Numbered from the stretch's first letter, positions 38,623 through 48,900 are shown. The stretch: DNA of 64,000 nucleotides from Polaromonas glacialis (GCF_000709345.1 NZ_KL448323.1:3738808-3802807), one strand, 5' to 3'. Numbers and translations are program-made. The notes: generated by a model from the letters alone, not told the origin.

Positions 38623-40599
38623 TCACGCCAATTTTTCGGAAACCGACTTCAAGATGTTTTTCAGCATGTCAAAGTCGGCAGGCTTGGCCAGATGGTGGTC
38701 AAACCCTGCTTCGCGTGAAAGCTGCCGGTCCGTCTCCTGGCTGTAGCCGGTCAGTGCGATCAGCACCATTCCTTCGAGCGTGGCTTCCAGGCGAATCCGC
38801 CGGGCGACCCCGTAGCCGCTCAGGCCGGGTAGGCCGATGTCCAGCAGCACCGCGTCGGGGCGCCAGGCCAGCGCCGCCTCCACCGCGCTCAGGCCATCGT
38901 GCACCATGCGGACCTCATGGCCGGAAAATTCGAGCAGCATCCCCAGCGTCTGGGCCGCATCCACGTTGTCATCGACCACCAGGACCCGGCAGTGTTTTTC
39001 AAGCGGCCCCACCGGCGCGGCCACCAGCGGGCCCGGCGGCGGGACCCAGCTCAGCATGGACGGCAAACGCACGACAAACTCGCTGCCCTGTCCCTGAACG
39101 CTGTGCGCCGTCACGGTCCCGCCATGCAGTTCCACCAGCTGCTGCACCAGGCACAGGCCAATTCCCAGGCCGCCTTGCGAGCGGTCCAGCGAGCGCTCGG
39201 CCTGCGTGAACAAATCGAAAACGTGCGGCAGCAGGTCGGGCGCAATGCCGATGCCGGTATCGCGGACCCGCAGCACGGCATCCGGGCCGTCGTGCTGGAC
39301 GCTCAGCTCGATGCAGCCGCCCTCGTCGGTGTACTTGGCGGCGTTCGTGAGAAGGTTGACCACCACCTGCTCAAGCCGGGCGGCATCGGCATGCAGCCAG
39401 ACCGGTTGCGCCGGCAGCCGCACGCTGAGGTGGTGCCTGTGCTGCGTGATCAGGGGCTGGGCGGTTTCAACCGCCCGTTCCACGATGTCGCTCACGGCGA
39501 CCTGCTCGCGGCGAAGCTGGACCCGGCCGGTGGTGATGCGCGAGACTTCCAGCAGGTCATCGACCAGGTGATTGAGCTGTCCGACCTGGCGCTCGATGAT
39601 GGCGCAGGCCTGTCGTTGCATCGGGGTTTCGTTTTTCTGCAGGCGCAGCAGGCGCACGGCGCTGGAGATGGGCGCCAGCGGGTTGCGCAGTTCATGGCCG
39701 AGCATTGCCAGGAATTCGTCCTTTCGGCGGTCCAGCTCTGCCAGCGCCTTCGCCTGGGCCAGTGTCTGCAATTCGGACAGCCTGCGTTCGGTGATGTCGC
39801 TGAAGATGATGGCCACCTTCACGCTTTCCGGCCCGCCGATCCGGAACGCATTGAGTTCATGCACATGTCCCGGTATCAGGTTGCTGCGCTCAAACCTGAG
39901 CGGCATGCCGATTGTGCAAACCGCGTTGTAACTGGCAAACCATTCCTCGGGCTCGTCCGGCAGCATCTGGCGGATGGTTTTCCCGACCGCGCCGCTCATG
40001 CCCGATTGCGCGGTGAATGCGGGGTTGGCATCGACATAGCGAAAATCCAGCGGCTGGCCCGCCGCAACCGCGATTTTCTCGATGACGCAAAGCCCGTCGT
40101 CGATCGAGCTGAACAGATTGTGGTAGCGCTCTTCGGATTCCTGGAATTGGGTTTCGGCAATTTTTCGCTTGGTCAACAGGTCAAAACGCTCGACGGAATT
40201 TTGCAGCGTGCGGGTCACGCTTTCGGTGGTGGTCCAGCCCTTGCCGATGTAGTCCTGCGCGCCCGCGCGCAGCAGCCGGGCGCCATCGTCATGGTCCGCG
40301 CCATGCCAGCCGGTGACGACGACCACAGGGCAGGGCGGCAGGTCCGAACCGTTGCACAGGGCCGCCAGCACGTCATCGGCGTCCATGTCGGGCAGGTGAA
40401 AGTCGAGCAGGATGCAGTCAAACGGCATGCGGTCCGGCCGCGCCGCCTGCTGGTCGCGTACCGCCTGCAAACCGGTGCTGCCCAGTTCTGCTTCCGTGAA
40501 CTCGAATCGCGCGTCCGAGCCGCGGAGCAGCATTTGCCGAAGGTCGGCACGGTCGTCGGGGCTGTCGTCGATGACCAGGACGCGGTAGGTGGTGCTCAT
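38623..40599 (-). CDS. Hybrid histidine kinase: REC-PAS-HisKA-HATPase-REC
   Basis: 658 residues, soluble. N-terminal receiver with Asp in ILLDFHLPD, a coiled linker, a PAS domain (ERYHNLFSSIDDGLCVIEK, near residue 155), HisKA with phosphorylatable His in AMLGHELRNPLAPI (near 305), HATPase (NLLTNAAKYTDEGG; VRDTGIGIAPDL) and a C-terminal receiver (DAVLLDIGLPGLSG). ATG 40599 overlaps the upstream response-regulator stop (ATGA). Likely the downstream phosphorelay of the phytochrome. Confidence 0.92.
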   Translation of the reverse strand: MSTTYRVLVIDDSPDDRADLRQMLLRGSDARFEFTEAELGSTGLQAVRDQQAARPDRMPFDCILLDFHLPDMDADDVLAALCNGSDLPPCPVVVVTGWHGADHDDGARLLRAGAQDYIGKGWTTTESVTRTLQNSVERFDLLTKRKIAETQFQESEERYHNLFSSIDDGLCVIEKIAVAAGQPLDFRYVDANPAFTAQSGMSGAVGKTIRQMLPDEPEEWFASYNAVCTIGMPLRFERSNLIPGHVHELNAFRIGGPESVKVAIIFSDITERRLSELQTLAQAKALAELDRRKDEFLAMLGHELRNPLAPISSAVRLLRLQKNETPMQRQACAIIERQVGQLNHLVDDLLEVSRITTGRVQLRREQVAVSDIVERAVETAQPLITQHRHHLSVRLPAQPVWLHADAARLEQVVVNLLTNAAKYTDEGGCIELSVQHDGPDAVLRVRDTGIGIAPDLLPHVFDLFTQAERSLDRSQGGLGIGLCLVQQLVELHGGTVTAHSVQGQGSEFVVRLPSMLSWVPPPGPLVAAPVGPLEKHCRVLVVDDNVDAAQTLGMLLEFSGHEVRMVHDGLSAVEAALAWRPDAVLLDIGLPGLSGYGVARRIRLEATLEGMVLIALTGYSQETDRQLSREAGFDHHLAKPADFDMLKNILKSVSEKLA

Positions 40600-41042
40600 G
40601 GTTTTTCCCGCAGGGGGCCGGAAGGCAAGAGTGCGCAGTTCAGCCAGTAGCTGAAGATGTCCTGCATGATTTTCAGGTGTGCCGGGTGGCTGACCGGCTT
40701 GGTATGGTAGGCGTTGGCATGCATCGCATAGCAAAAATCCACATCGCGCGGGTTGGCCGAGGTGCTCAGCACGACGGTCGGGATGGCGCGCAGCTGGCTG
40801 CTGGTCTTGATCAGCCGCAAGGCATCGCGGCCATCGTCGCCCGGCGTGTTCAGGTCGAGCAGCAACAGGGCTGGCAGGGGGCTGTGGCTTTGCACCGACG
40901 CCTGCAGCATGCCCAGGCATTCGCCGCCGCTGGTCGCGCGGTGCAGGCGGTGGGGAATTCCGGTGCGCCGCGCCGCCTCGACAACAGTTTCAAAATCTTC
41001 ATCGTTGTCTTCGACCACCATGACAGACTGCGCCGCGCTCAT
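40596..41042 (-). CDS. Single-domain response regulator (Rcp1-like)
   Basis: 148 residues, receiver only. Acidic pair in VVEDNDEDF, phospho-Asp in LLLLDLNTPGDDG, Thr/Ser in VVLSTSANPRD and Lys in HTKPVSHP. Such stand-alone receivers accept phosphate from phytochrome kinases. It overlaps both neighbours by four bases. Confidence 0.93.
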   Translation of the reverse strand: MSAAQSVMVVEDNDEDFETVVEAARRTGIPHRLHRATSGGECLGMLQASVQSHSPLPALLLLDLNTPGDDGRDALRLIKTSSQLRAIPTVVLSTSANPRDVDFCYAMHANAYHTKPVSHPAHLKIMQDIFSYWLNCALLPSGPLREKP

Positions 41043-43402
41043 CGCGCAGCCGTGCTCGCGGCAGGCAGGGTGAAGTAGAAGGTGCTGCCCATGCCGGGTG
41101 TCGAGTCCAGCCAGATGATGCCGCCATGCCGGCTGATCACCTTCTTGACCACGCTCAGTCCGGCACCCATGCCGCCGCCGTATTCATTGCGGCCATGCAG
41201 ACGTTTGAACATGCGAAAGATCTGTTCGAAATGCCGCGTCTCGATGCCGATGCCGTCGTCACGCACAAAATACACGGTCTGGCCGCTGCTTTCCGTCGGC
41301 GCATCAAGGGGGCGCCCAGCCTCGCCAGGGGCCAGGTAACCAATGTCAATGCGCGGACGCTCCCGGCGCGTGTATTTCAGCGCATTGCTGATCAGGTTGC
41401 TGAAGATTTCGCGAACGCGCACCTCGTTGCAGCGCACCACTGGCAGCGGCCTGGCCAGCGCGATGGTGCAGCGGTTGTCAACGGAGCGCACGCCGACCAT
41501 TTCCAGCGCATCGGCCACCACGCTGTTCAGGTCAACGTCTTCAAACTCCAGCCGGGTCCGGCCCATGCGCGAGAAATGCAGCAGCGATTCCAGCAGGCTG
41601 TCCATGCGCAGCGTCAGGCGCATCAGGCTTTCTGCCCGCTGCCGGTTCTCGGGGTCGAGCCCCTGGGTGCTTTCGACCATCTGGTGCGCATAGCGGTGGA
41701 TGCCCCGCAGCGGCTCCTTCAGGTCATGCGAGGCCACATAGGCAAAGGCATCGAGTTCTTCGTTGCTCATGGTCAGGTCCACGTTGAGTTCGGCCAGCCG
41801 CTCGGTGCGCGCGACCACCAGTTCCATCACCAGCAGCCGCAAGCGCAGGGCAGACTCGATCTCCATGACGCTCCAGGGCAGCGCGCGCGCCTGCACCGAC
41901 TCGACAAACAATTTGAATGAGCCGCGTGGCGTCAGGCGGGCGCCGTTGACCCCGGTGGCCACGATCTTGTCGTTCGGGTCGCCGGCCCAGTTGATGGTTT
42001 GCGCCGTCTCCGGCCGGAACCACAGGATCAGGTCCTGGCGCAATCGCGAGACCCGCACGGCCAGCACGCCGCTGGCCACGTCGGTGATGTCCGCGCCTGC
42101 CGGATAGTCCCGCAACAGCGAATCGGTCGCATAGACCGGCCGCTCGCCCACATCAAATTCGGCGCGCTGGTTCAGCCATTCGGCCAGCGCATCGAGCTGC
42201 GCGTTCGTTGGTGTGCGGCCCACGCACCACCACCGGCCCATGTGGAAAAGCGCCGCGCCATCGGCCTGCATCGCATCGAGCAGGGTCGGCTCGCTGTTGT
42301 AAAACCCCATCAGGTCGCCGTCTTGCGCGGCTTTGGTGATCAGTCGCTGGTGAACGGCGTCCACCTTGAGCCGGTAGGCCTGTTGCTCGATGGCGTCGGT
42401 GGATTTGAGCTGCAGCGACACCACCTGGGCGATCAACTCGCAAGCCGCCCGCATCTGGTAGGCAAAGCACGTCGGCTGGTACTGGTGGCCGACGATCAGG
42501 CCCCACAGTTCGCCATCGACCAGGATCGGCATGACCAGCGTTGCGGCCACGCCCATGTTGGCCAGGTATTCGGTGTACATCACCGAGGCGCCGCGCAGCG
42601 CGCAGTGCGTCATGTCCAGCGGTTGGCCGGTGTCGGGATTGGCCAGCGGCACCAGTTCCACCAGCGGACCGGCGGCGTCCTGGAGCGGACGGACCCAGAG
42701 TTTTTTGAAGATTTCACGGGCGGGTTGTGGAATGTCTGTGGCCGGGTAATGCAGGCCCAGCCAGGCCGGCAGGTCGTCGCGCTTGCTTTCGGCAAATATC
42801 TCGCCATGCTGGTCGGCATGAAAGCGGTACACCATGACCCGGTCCAGCCCGGTCATGCCGCGCACTTCCGTGGCCACGCGTTCGCAGAACCCGCGCAGGC
42901 CCGTAGCCGTCTGCAGGCGGCCAACGGCGGACTTGAGCAAGGAAAAATAGTCGCGCTCGGCTGGGCCTGCATGGCTGGCCTGTCGCCCGGTGGCCTCGAA
43001 TTCCAGCACGACCACGCCGTCCGTGGTGTGAACGCAAACGTCAAGCGCCGCTTGGCCTTCGTGCGCCGCAAGCGTGAAGGCGTAAACCACGTTGCGTTCC
43101 AGCGATTCGCGCAGCAGCATGTTTTGCAGACCAGCCCGCCGCTCTGCCCCGATGACGCGGCTGACGCACTGGCCGAGCAGCGCGGCGAGGGGTTCCCCGA
43201 AAAACTGCTGCGTGTTGTCGCTGCCCTGCAAAATCGTCAGGTCGGCCAGGCGCAGCACCAGCAGGACGCCGTGGGCCTGGATGCAGCCAGGCGTCTGGAC
43301 GGGCTCGCTGTCGCAGGTAGTCAGGGTGGTGCCGTGGCGCAGGATGCTGTACAAGCCGTTGGCCCAGGGCAGCGAGGCGGAATCAGGCGAAGCGTCGTTC
43401 AT
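41039..43402 (-). CDS. Bacteriophytochrome histidine kinase
   Basis: 787 residues. PAS-GAF-PHY photosensor followed by HisKA/HATPase. Biliverdin-attaching Cys30 in CDSEPVQTPG; YPATDIPQPAR near residue 220; PHY tongue LTPRGSF near 500; kinase His in VASHDLKEPLRG. The position of the conserved pocket His (usual SPxHxEYLxNMGV) reads SVMYTEYLANMGV, near 275. It senses red/far-red light through biliverdin. ATG 43402 overlaps the haem oxygenase stop. Confidence 0.94.
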   Translation of the reverse strand: MNDASPDSASLPWANGLYSILRHGTTLTTCDSEPVQTPGCIQAHGVLLVLRLADLTILQGSDNTQQFFGEPLAALLGQCVSRVIGAERRAGLQNMLLRESLERNVVYAFTLAAHEGQAALDVCVHTTDGVVVLEFEATGRQASHAGPAERDYFSLLKSAVGRLQTATGLRGFCERVATEVRGMTGLDRVMVYRFHADQHGEIFAESKRDDLPAWLGLHYPATDIPQPAREIFKKLWVRPLQDAAGPLVELVPLANPDTGQPLDMTHCALRGASVMYTEYLANMGVAATLVMPILVDGELWGLIVGHQYQPTCFAYQMRAACELIAQVVSLQLKSTDAIEQQAYRLKVDAVHQRLITKAAQDGDLMGFYNSEPTLLDAMQADGAALFHMGRWWCVGRTPTNAQLDALAEWLNQRAEFDVGERPVYATDSLLRDYPAGADITDVASGVLAVRVSRLRQDLILWFRPETAQTINWAGDPNDKIVATGVNGARLTPRGSFKLFVESVQARALPWSVMEIESALRLRLLVMELVVARTERLAELNVDLTMSNEELDAFAYVASHDLKEPLRGIHRYAHQMVESTQGLDPENRQRAESLMRLTLRMDSLLESLLHFSRMGRTRLEFEDVDLNSVVADALEMVGVRSVDNRCTIALARPLPVVRCNEVRVREIFSNLISNALKYTRRERPRIDIGYLAPGEAGRPLDAPTESSGQTVYFVRDDGIGIETRHFEQIFRMFKRLHGRNEYGGGMGAGLSVVKKVISRHGGIIWLDSTPGMGSTFYFTLPAASTAAR

Positions 43403-43998
43403 GGTGTGCCACCTCTGGGCGTCGGGTAAGGGGGAAACAGCCATTGGCCCAGGGTTTCAAACGTCTGGTTGGCACTGTCCAGAATGTCGTCCTGACGCAC
43501 GCTTTCACCCGCGTTCGCCCTCAGCATGGCGCAAAAGGCCTTCCATTGGCCGCCGGTATCCGCGCCATAGCCGTCGAAAAACGCGGCACCCGTCAGCGGC
43601 GTCAGCCCCAGGTTGGCTTGCAGGCGCCGGGTGATGATCTGCCCGCCCAGCGTGGCGCCTTCGATCACATAGAGGCAGCCCAGAAGCTGCCCGGGGCTGG
43701 CCAGCGTTGGCAGGCGCTGGCAGCGGGCCAGACCCTCGATGGTGTCGGGCGTTTCGCCCAATGCGTGCAGGTCTTGCACCAGGCGCGGGGTTTTGTGCCG
43801 CTCGGCGTAGTCAAAACCCATTGAATTCCAATAGGGAAGTGCCAGCAATTGCCTTTCCAGCGGCGCGTAGTAGCCCCAGAACAACCGCAGGAACTGTAGA
43901 TAGCTTGCCCGCGACATGCCTGCGTCGAGCAGGGGAAGCCGGGATTCGAGCGCTGCATGGCGCGAACCGGTGGCTTCTTTCAAGTGTTTCAAAATCAT
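43399..43998 (-). CDS. bphO: Biliverdin-producing haem oxygenase (BphO)
   Basis: 199 residues. Opens haem to biliverdin, Fe and CO, supplying the phytochrome chromophore. Proximal His in EATGSRHAALES and the distal-helix block VIEGATLGGQIITRRLQ are visible. Start ATG 43998 fits the family; ATG 44049 in frame is the alternative. First gene of the operon bphO-phytochrome-receiver-hybrid kinase. The symbol follows common usage for phytochrome-linked haem oxygenases. Confidence 0.92.
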   Translation of the reverse strand: MILKHLKEATGSRHAALESRLPLLDAGMSRASYLQFLRLFWGYYAPLERQLLALPYWNSMGFDYAERHKTPRLVQDLHALGETPDTIEGLARCQRLPTLASPGQLLGCLYVIEGATLGGQIITRRLQANLGLTPLTGAAFFDGYGADTGGQWKAFCAMLRANAGESVRQDDILDSANQTFETLGQWLFPPYPTPRGGTP

Positions 43999-44334
43999 AT
44001 TCGTGGGCCGAACCCGGGGGTTGTGTGGTGGCGCGGAAGTGCTGGCCATGCCCTTTCGCAACGTCTGTGACGCTGTCGGAAATCCGGGTCTGCTGAAGAT
44101 GTTTTGTGGAGGCAACAATGCCGGCCGCCCAGTCCATGGCGGTGCGTGCAGTTTCGTTGCGATTGTCCAAAGGGGTTACCCCGCCTGTCAAAGCCCTTTG
44201 TTTCTGCTTCCGTTCAGCCCGTTGCCGATGGGAAGAGTGGTTTCTGAAGATGAAATTTGCTATTATTTAAATATCAATAAGTGCCCGTGAGTATTGCGCA
44301 GAAGCTTGTTTTGAAGCATTTTTCTGCCTGGCGG
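43999..44334. other. Intergenic region between bphO and ybdK with a degenerate AATAGC repeat
   Basis: No gene seen. GCTATT-attta-AATATC at 44259-44275 followed by TATTGCGCA is a weakened copy of the window's repeat. The bphO promoter should lie in the left half. Confidence 0.4.
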
Positions 44335-45468
44335 CTATTGCGCATGGCCCACGCCGCCGCGAAACCGCTCGGCCGCCTGGCGGATGACTTCGGCCAGCAG
44401 GCGTTCCTCGCCCTGGCGCTCACGCAGCCAGCGGGCGTCGTTGTCGTTGCGCTCGACGCTGCGGCGCAACAGGTCGATGGACGCGCTGGCGCCCACGCTG
44501 GCGGCATGGTGTTCGATGCGGTCCATGGTCATCAGGATGTGTTCGCGCAGCGGCATGTGCCCGCCCGTGGCCGGGTCCACATACACCGCATCGAGGCCGA
44601 AACGGCAGGCCTGGAAGCGGTTGTAGGTATAGACCAGGTAGTCGTCTTCGGCCGGCATGAAGGTCTCGTCGTTCATGAACCAGCTGCCCAGCGACTGCAC
44701 GTAGCCGGCCAGCGCGGTGGCGCGCTCGATGGTCAGCGGCGTATCAAAAACGCGGATCTCAATCGTTCCGAACTCCGGCTTGGGCCGGATGTCCCAGTAG
44801 AAATCCTTCATGCTTTTCACCACGCCGGTATGCGCCATCTTGTTGAAGTACACCGTGAACTCGTCCCAGGTCAGCGCGAACGGCGCGCGGCCCGACAGCG
44901 GAAAGGCAAACACCGAGTTCAGCCGCGCCGAGTCAAACGCCGTGTCCTGGCCCTGCACATAGGGGCTGGACGCCGACAGCGCGATGAAGTGCGGAATGTA
45001 GCGCGACATGCGGTGCAGCGTCAGCAGCGCGGTGTCGGCGTCGGGGCAGCCGATGTGTACATGCTGGCCGAAGATGGTGAACTGCTTGGACAGGTAGCCA
45101 TACAGCTCGGACAGCTCGCGAAAGCGCGGCTTGTCGTAGATGCGACGCTCGTGCCACTGCTGGAACGGGTGGGTGCCACCGCCGACCACGGCAATGTTGA
45201 GCTTGTCGGCGCACTTGACCAGCGCATCGCGGATCTGCGTCAGCTCGCCCAGCACCTCGGACGAGGTGTGGCACACGCCGGTCGAGACCTCGATCATGCT
45301 CGACGTCATCTCGGGCACCACCGCGCCGGGCAGCGGGATCTTGGTCATCAGCCGCAGCATGTCCTCGGCGTAGGGCGCCAGGTCGTAGTCGTGGGTGTTG
45401 ACGAGCTGCATTTCCAGCTCCACGCCCAGCGACAGGGCGGCCGATTTTTCAAAGTGTTCAAGACTCAT
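44335..45468 (-). CDS. ybdK: Carboxylate-amine ligase, YbdK / GCS2 family
   Basis: 377 residues, the standard length. GVELEMQLV near the N-terminus, [25 protein letters not shown], and [12 protein letters not shown] mark the glutamate-cysteine ligase-like fold. YbdK proteins have weak glutamate-cysteine ligase activity in vitro; the natural substrate is unknown. Overlaps the antiporter gene by 11 bases. Confidence 0.93.
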   Translation of the reverse strand: MSLEHFEKSAALSLGVELEMQLVNTHDYDLAPYAEDMLRLMTKIPLPGAVVPEMTSSMIEVSTGVCHTSSEVLGELTQIRDALVKCADKLNIAVVGGGTHPFQQWHERRIYDKPRFRELSELYGYLSKQFTIFGQHVHIGCPDADTALLTLHRMSRYIPHFIALSASSPYVQGQDTAFDSARLNSVFAFPLSGRAPFALTWDEFTVYFNKMAHTGVVKSMKDFYWDIRPKPEFGTIEIRVFDTPLTIERATALAGYVQSLGSWFMNDETFMPAEDDYLVYTYNRFQACRFGLDAVYVDPATGGHMPLREHILMTMDRIEHHAASVGASASIDLLRRSVERNDNDARWLRERQGEERLLAEVIRQAAERFRGGVGHAQ

Positions 45469-46717
45469 GGACGGGTCCGGTTGAAGCGCCGCGCACCACC
45501 GGCGACCAGGGTTTGGAACATTCGCCGGCGCGGTACAGCGCCACGGTGGCGAGCACGGCGCCGAGCATTTCCATCAGCAAAATCGCCGGCAGCGCGACCA
45601 TGGCGACCTGGCCGCCGATGGGGCCGGACGCGGCGACGTACTGCGACACCAGCAGCAGCGCGACCGACGACATCGGCGACATGGCGCAGCCGACCCACAG
45701 GCCTTGCTTCCAGCTGGCGCCGCTGCCGGCATTGCCGAGCGACACGCCGGCCACCTTGGCGATCATGCGCACCACCACCAGGCCGATCACCAGGCCGGCG
45801 ACCGGCCGGCTCCAGTCGGCCTGCGCGGCCACCACCGACACCAGCACGAACATCAGCATGGTCAGCATCGACGAGGCGGTGCCCATCTGCCGGGGCCAGG
45901 ACCAGGGGCGTGGGTTGAGCTGCTTGAGCAGCATGCCGCCCAGCAGCGCCGCCAGCGGCGCCGAGCCGCCAAAGTTGGCCGCCAGCGCGGCGCAGGCGGC
46001 AATCACGGCAAGCAGCAGGATAGCGGTGTTTTCGCTGGTCGGGCTCATCACCCGCAAGGCCGCGCGCAGCACCAGCGCCAGCACCGCGCCGACCACCACC
46101 GACAGCCCCAGCACCACCAGCACCGGCATCAGCGTGTCCGACAGGCCGGCTTCGCCGCGCGGCAGCATACCGGCCCTGGCGCTGCACAGCGTCAGCGCGT
46201 ACAGGCTGCTCAGCGTGGACAGCGCCAGCGCCCGCTCGGTGACCGGCCCGGCGGCCCGGGTGTCGATGGCCACGCGCGACAGCACCGCCGGCGATGCGGC
46301 CATGGCCACCAGCGCCAGCGACTCGGCCACCACGGACGGCATGCCGAGCAGGCTGAGCAGCCAGCGCACGCCAAAAAAGGTCAGTGCCGACTCGGCCACG
46401 CTTTGCACCAGCAGCATCGGGTTGTGGCGAAACCAGCGCAGCGAAATGCGCCCGCCGGCCTCGAACAGCACCACCGCCACACCCAGTTCAAGCAGGAACA
46501 GGCCGGTTCCCTGCAGCGGCCAGGCCGCGCCGGTGAAGCCGGCCAGGCCGGCAAAGGCGCCGACGGCCGAATAGCCGATGACCTTGGGCAGGCCGGTGTA
46601 GCGGTTGACCAGGTGGCCGGCGGCCGCCGCCAGCGCCAGCAGGATGGACCATTGCACGGTGGGCAGCCCGGCTGAAGGCTTGATCCATTCGGCCCAGATG
46701 GCCATGAGTTCATTCAT
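45458..46717 (-). CDS. Cation/proton antiporter (CPA2, KefB-like membrane domain)
   Basis: 419 residues with about 12 membrane helices (for example [34 protein letters not shown]). The membrane part of CPA2 exchangers is complete; there is no TrkA-N regulatory domain. ATG 46717 chosen at the start of the first amphipathic segment. Co-transcribed with ybdK. Exchanged cation (Na+ or K+) unknown. Confidence 0.85.
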   Translation of the reverse strand: MNELMAIWAEWIKPSAGLPTVQWSILLALAAAAGHLVNRYTGLPKVIGYSAVGAFAGLAGFTGAAWPLQGTGLFLLELGVAVVLFEAGGRISLRWFRHNPMLLVQSVAESALTFFGVRWLLSLLGMPSVVAESLALVAMAASPAVLSRVAIDTRAAGPVTERALALSTLSSLYALTLCSARAGMLPRGEAGLSDTLMPVLVVLGLSVVVGAVLALVLRAALRVMSPTSENTAILLLAVIAACAALAANFGGSAPLAALLGGMLLKQLNPRPWSWPRQMGTASSMLTMLMFVLVSVVAAQADWSRPVAGLVIGLVVVRMIAKVAGVSLGNAGSGASWKQGLWVGCAMSPMSSVALLLVSQYVAASGPIGGQVAMVALPAILLMEMLGAVLATVALYRAGECSKPWSPVVRGASTGPVHES

Positions 46718-46913
46718 AGGGTAGTGTCTCCACGCGAGGATTGGGGCTGGACTGCCCTGGAATGGCAGGCTGCCACGACGGCAGGCGCGACCTTGAACAG
46801 GCCTCAAACCGGTCAGGAAAACCGGTGTGCGCCAAGGGGGAAAAACAACAATGTTTCTTAAATTTACAGTCCTTGTCCGAGTCTTCCTGTAAGACAAGTG
46901 CGAAACGCCTATG

Positions 46914-48878
46914 TTAACGGGGGATGAAAAAGCTCAGGGGATGGCGGCGCCAGCGCGCCCAGATGGCCGACCGGATGCGGGAACGGTCGAGCTTGCTGAC
47001 GTTGTGCGCCTGCAGCGCCAGCCGGAAGGCAAAGTAAAAACTCACGCCCAGGTTGAGCGCGCCAATCAGCGGAATCGACGCCACGCTCCACCAGAACGCC
47101 GCCTGCCGCAACGCCTCCAGCCCGAGCGACGCACCGGCGGCGGCCAGTTGCCCGGTCGAGAGCGTGACATGGCGCAATTCGAGTTCGAGGCCAAAGAAAC
47201 CGGTGAAGGCCGGAATCAGGCCAAGCATGAAGCCCAGCGAAATATTCGAGGCAAAGCCGGAGATATGCTCGCGCATGAAAACCGACCAGCGCGCCGCGCG
47301 CTCGCTGCCCAGTACGGCGGTGAAGCGCGGGTTGTGCCGCATCGCCGAGTCCAGGTGGTGCAGCACGAAGCCGTTCTCGACCCAGCCGGCAATCATGCTC
47401 GAAGAAAACAGCACCACGCCGGTGAACGCCGCCCAGAGCAGCGTCGGGCCGAGCAGCGTGAGCGACTCCAGCACATGCCGGGCGCTGTCCGCGCCGATCA
47501 TCGGGCGGCCCAGCGCCAGTTCAATGGCCGCATTGACCAGCAGCACCGCCGGCACCACCATGAAGACGTTGCCAAACACGGCCGCCACCTGCGAGCGCAC
47601 CAGGTGCGTGACCTCGTCGACGAAGTCTTCCAGTGTCGCGGTCGATTCGTCCGAATCGATGTTCTTGAGCTTGGCGGCCATGGCCGGTGCGGTCATGGCC
47701 GGCTGCTTGGTGGCCAGTGTGAAATGCAGCAACTGGATCAGGATGAACGAGCCCGCATAGGCCACGCCCGACCAGAAGCCGCTCCAGAACGCCGACAGGC
47801 CGATGCCCACGACCATGAATTTCAGCAGCGTCGTCAGCGCGGTGATGGCGCCGCCGCCCATCGCCTTGCCGAGCATTTCCTTGTAGTCGGCGCGGTTGCG
47901 GGTGATGTAGTGCTCGCCGGTCTCGGCGCTGCGCTCGGCCATCTTGGCCGACAGCAGGGTCGAATTGGCGCTGATCAAGGCGCCGATGCTCTTGCTTTCC
48001 TGCGCGATGGTGACGCGGCGCGCCAGCAGCTTGAGCGCGGCCATCGCCGGTTTGGGCGACAGCAGGGCTTCGAGCAGTTCGCGCTGGCGCAGCATGCGGG
48101 CGCGCAGCTGGCGCAGGCGGAACACCATGCCCAGGGAAATGCCGTTTTCTTCCAGATGCGCATAGATGCTGTTGACAGCCTGCCGGCAGGCGTCCAGCCG
48201 CCCACGGTACTGCCTGACGGCGTGCTGCAGCGCCGCCTCGTCGGGCACGGGCTGGAAAAACGCGGTTCGCAGCTCCTGGACGTCGGCCGGCAGGGCGTGA
48301 AAGGCGCGCGCATGCGGGCTGGCCCGGTTCATGCGCAGCCGCAACTCCGGCGCAAAACCGGTGGCGCGGATTTGCGCCGTGCAGTAGGTCAGGGCGTCCA
48401 TCAGGCTGTAGTGCCAGTCCTGCGTGTCGCGCGCCGGGTCGGCCGACAGCAGCGCGGTGAGCTGGTCGACCTGCGACTCTTCGAGGGCGCTCATCCACTG
48501 CACGTCGAAGCGCGCGGTCGCCACCAGGGGAAAGAGCTCGGAGGCATCAAGGGTTTCCGGGGTGCCGGGCAGCAGCTTGCGGCGCAGGCGCTCGGCGAGT
48601 TCGCTGACAAAGGCGGTGCGCGGCGCAAAACCGAAATCGGCCAGCAGTGGCGTGATGTCCACCGTGCGGGTCAGGGTGGCCCACCAGGCCTGCAGGCGGG
48701 CGCGCAGTTCCGGCTGGCGCTGCACCGCGTCGATGAAGGCCTGCACCCGCGCCACGGCGGCCTGGACCGAGGTCCGGTCGCCGCGAATCCATTCGAACAG
48801 CCGGATCAGCCAGACGTGCCGGTCCGCCAGTCCGGCGCCCGGGTCCAGCGTCCCCAGCAGCCGGGCCAGGTCCTTCAT
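46914..48878 (-). CDS. Gcr/'site-specific recombinase' family membrane protein
   Basis: 654 residues. A helical N-terminal half is followed by six or so membrane helices (ITALTTLLKFMVVGIGLSAF; LLGPTLLWAAFTGVVLFSSS). This is the family often labelled site-specific recombinase, though nothing here resembles a tyrosine or serine recombinase. ATG 48878 has an AGGGA site upstream; ATG 48896 is possible. Role unknown. Confidence 0.8.
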   Translation of the reverse strand: MKDLARLLGTLDPGAGLADRHVWLIRLFEWIRGDRTSVQAAVARVQAFIDAVQRQPELRARLQAWWATLTRTVDITPLLADFGFAPRTAFVSELAERLRRKLLPGTPETLDASELFPLVATARFDVQWMSALEESQVDQLTALLSADPARDTQDWHYSLMDALTYCTAQIRATGFAPELRLRMNRASPHARAFHALPADVQELRTAFFQPVPDEAALQHAVRQYRGRLDACRQAVNSIYAHLEENGISLGMVFRLRQLRARMLRQRELLEALLSPKPAMAALKLLARRVTIAQESKSIGALISANSTLLSAKMAERSAETGEHYITRNRADYKEMLGKAMGGGAITALTTLLKFMVVGIGLSAFWSGFWSGVAYAGSFILIQLLHFTLATKQPAMTAPAMAAKLKNIDSDESTATLEDFVDEVTHLVRSQVAAVFGNVFMVVPAVLLVNAAIELALGRPMIGADSARHVLESLTLLGPTLLWAAFTGVVLFSSSMIAGWVENGFVLHHLDSAMRHNPRFTAVLGSERAARWSVFMREHISGFASNISLGFMLGLIPAFTGFFGLELELRHVTLSTGQLAAAGASLGLEALRQAAFWWSVASIPLIGALNLGVSFYFAFRLALQAHNVSKLDRSRIRSAIWARWRRHPLSFFIPR

Positions 48879-48900
48879 TGCAGTCCCTGCTGCCATCCGG

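Noticed and set aside
38899..40650. 583-residue plus-strand frame opposite the hybrid kinase
   Set aside because: No motif; the minus-strand kinase has all catalytic boxes.
46914..48878. Mobile element suggested by the usual name 'site-specific recombinase'
   Set aside because: The protein has membrane helices and no recombinase catalytic motif; nothing around it looks like an integrated element.
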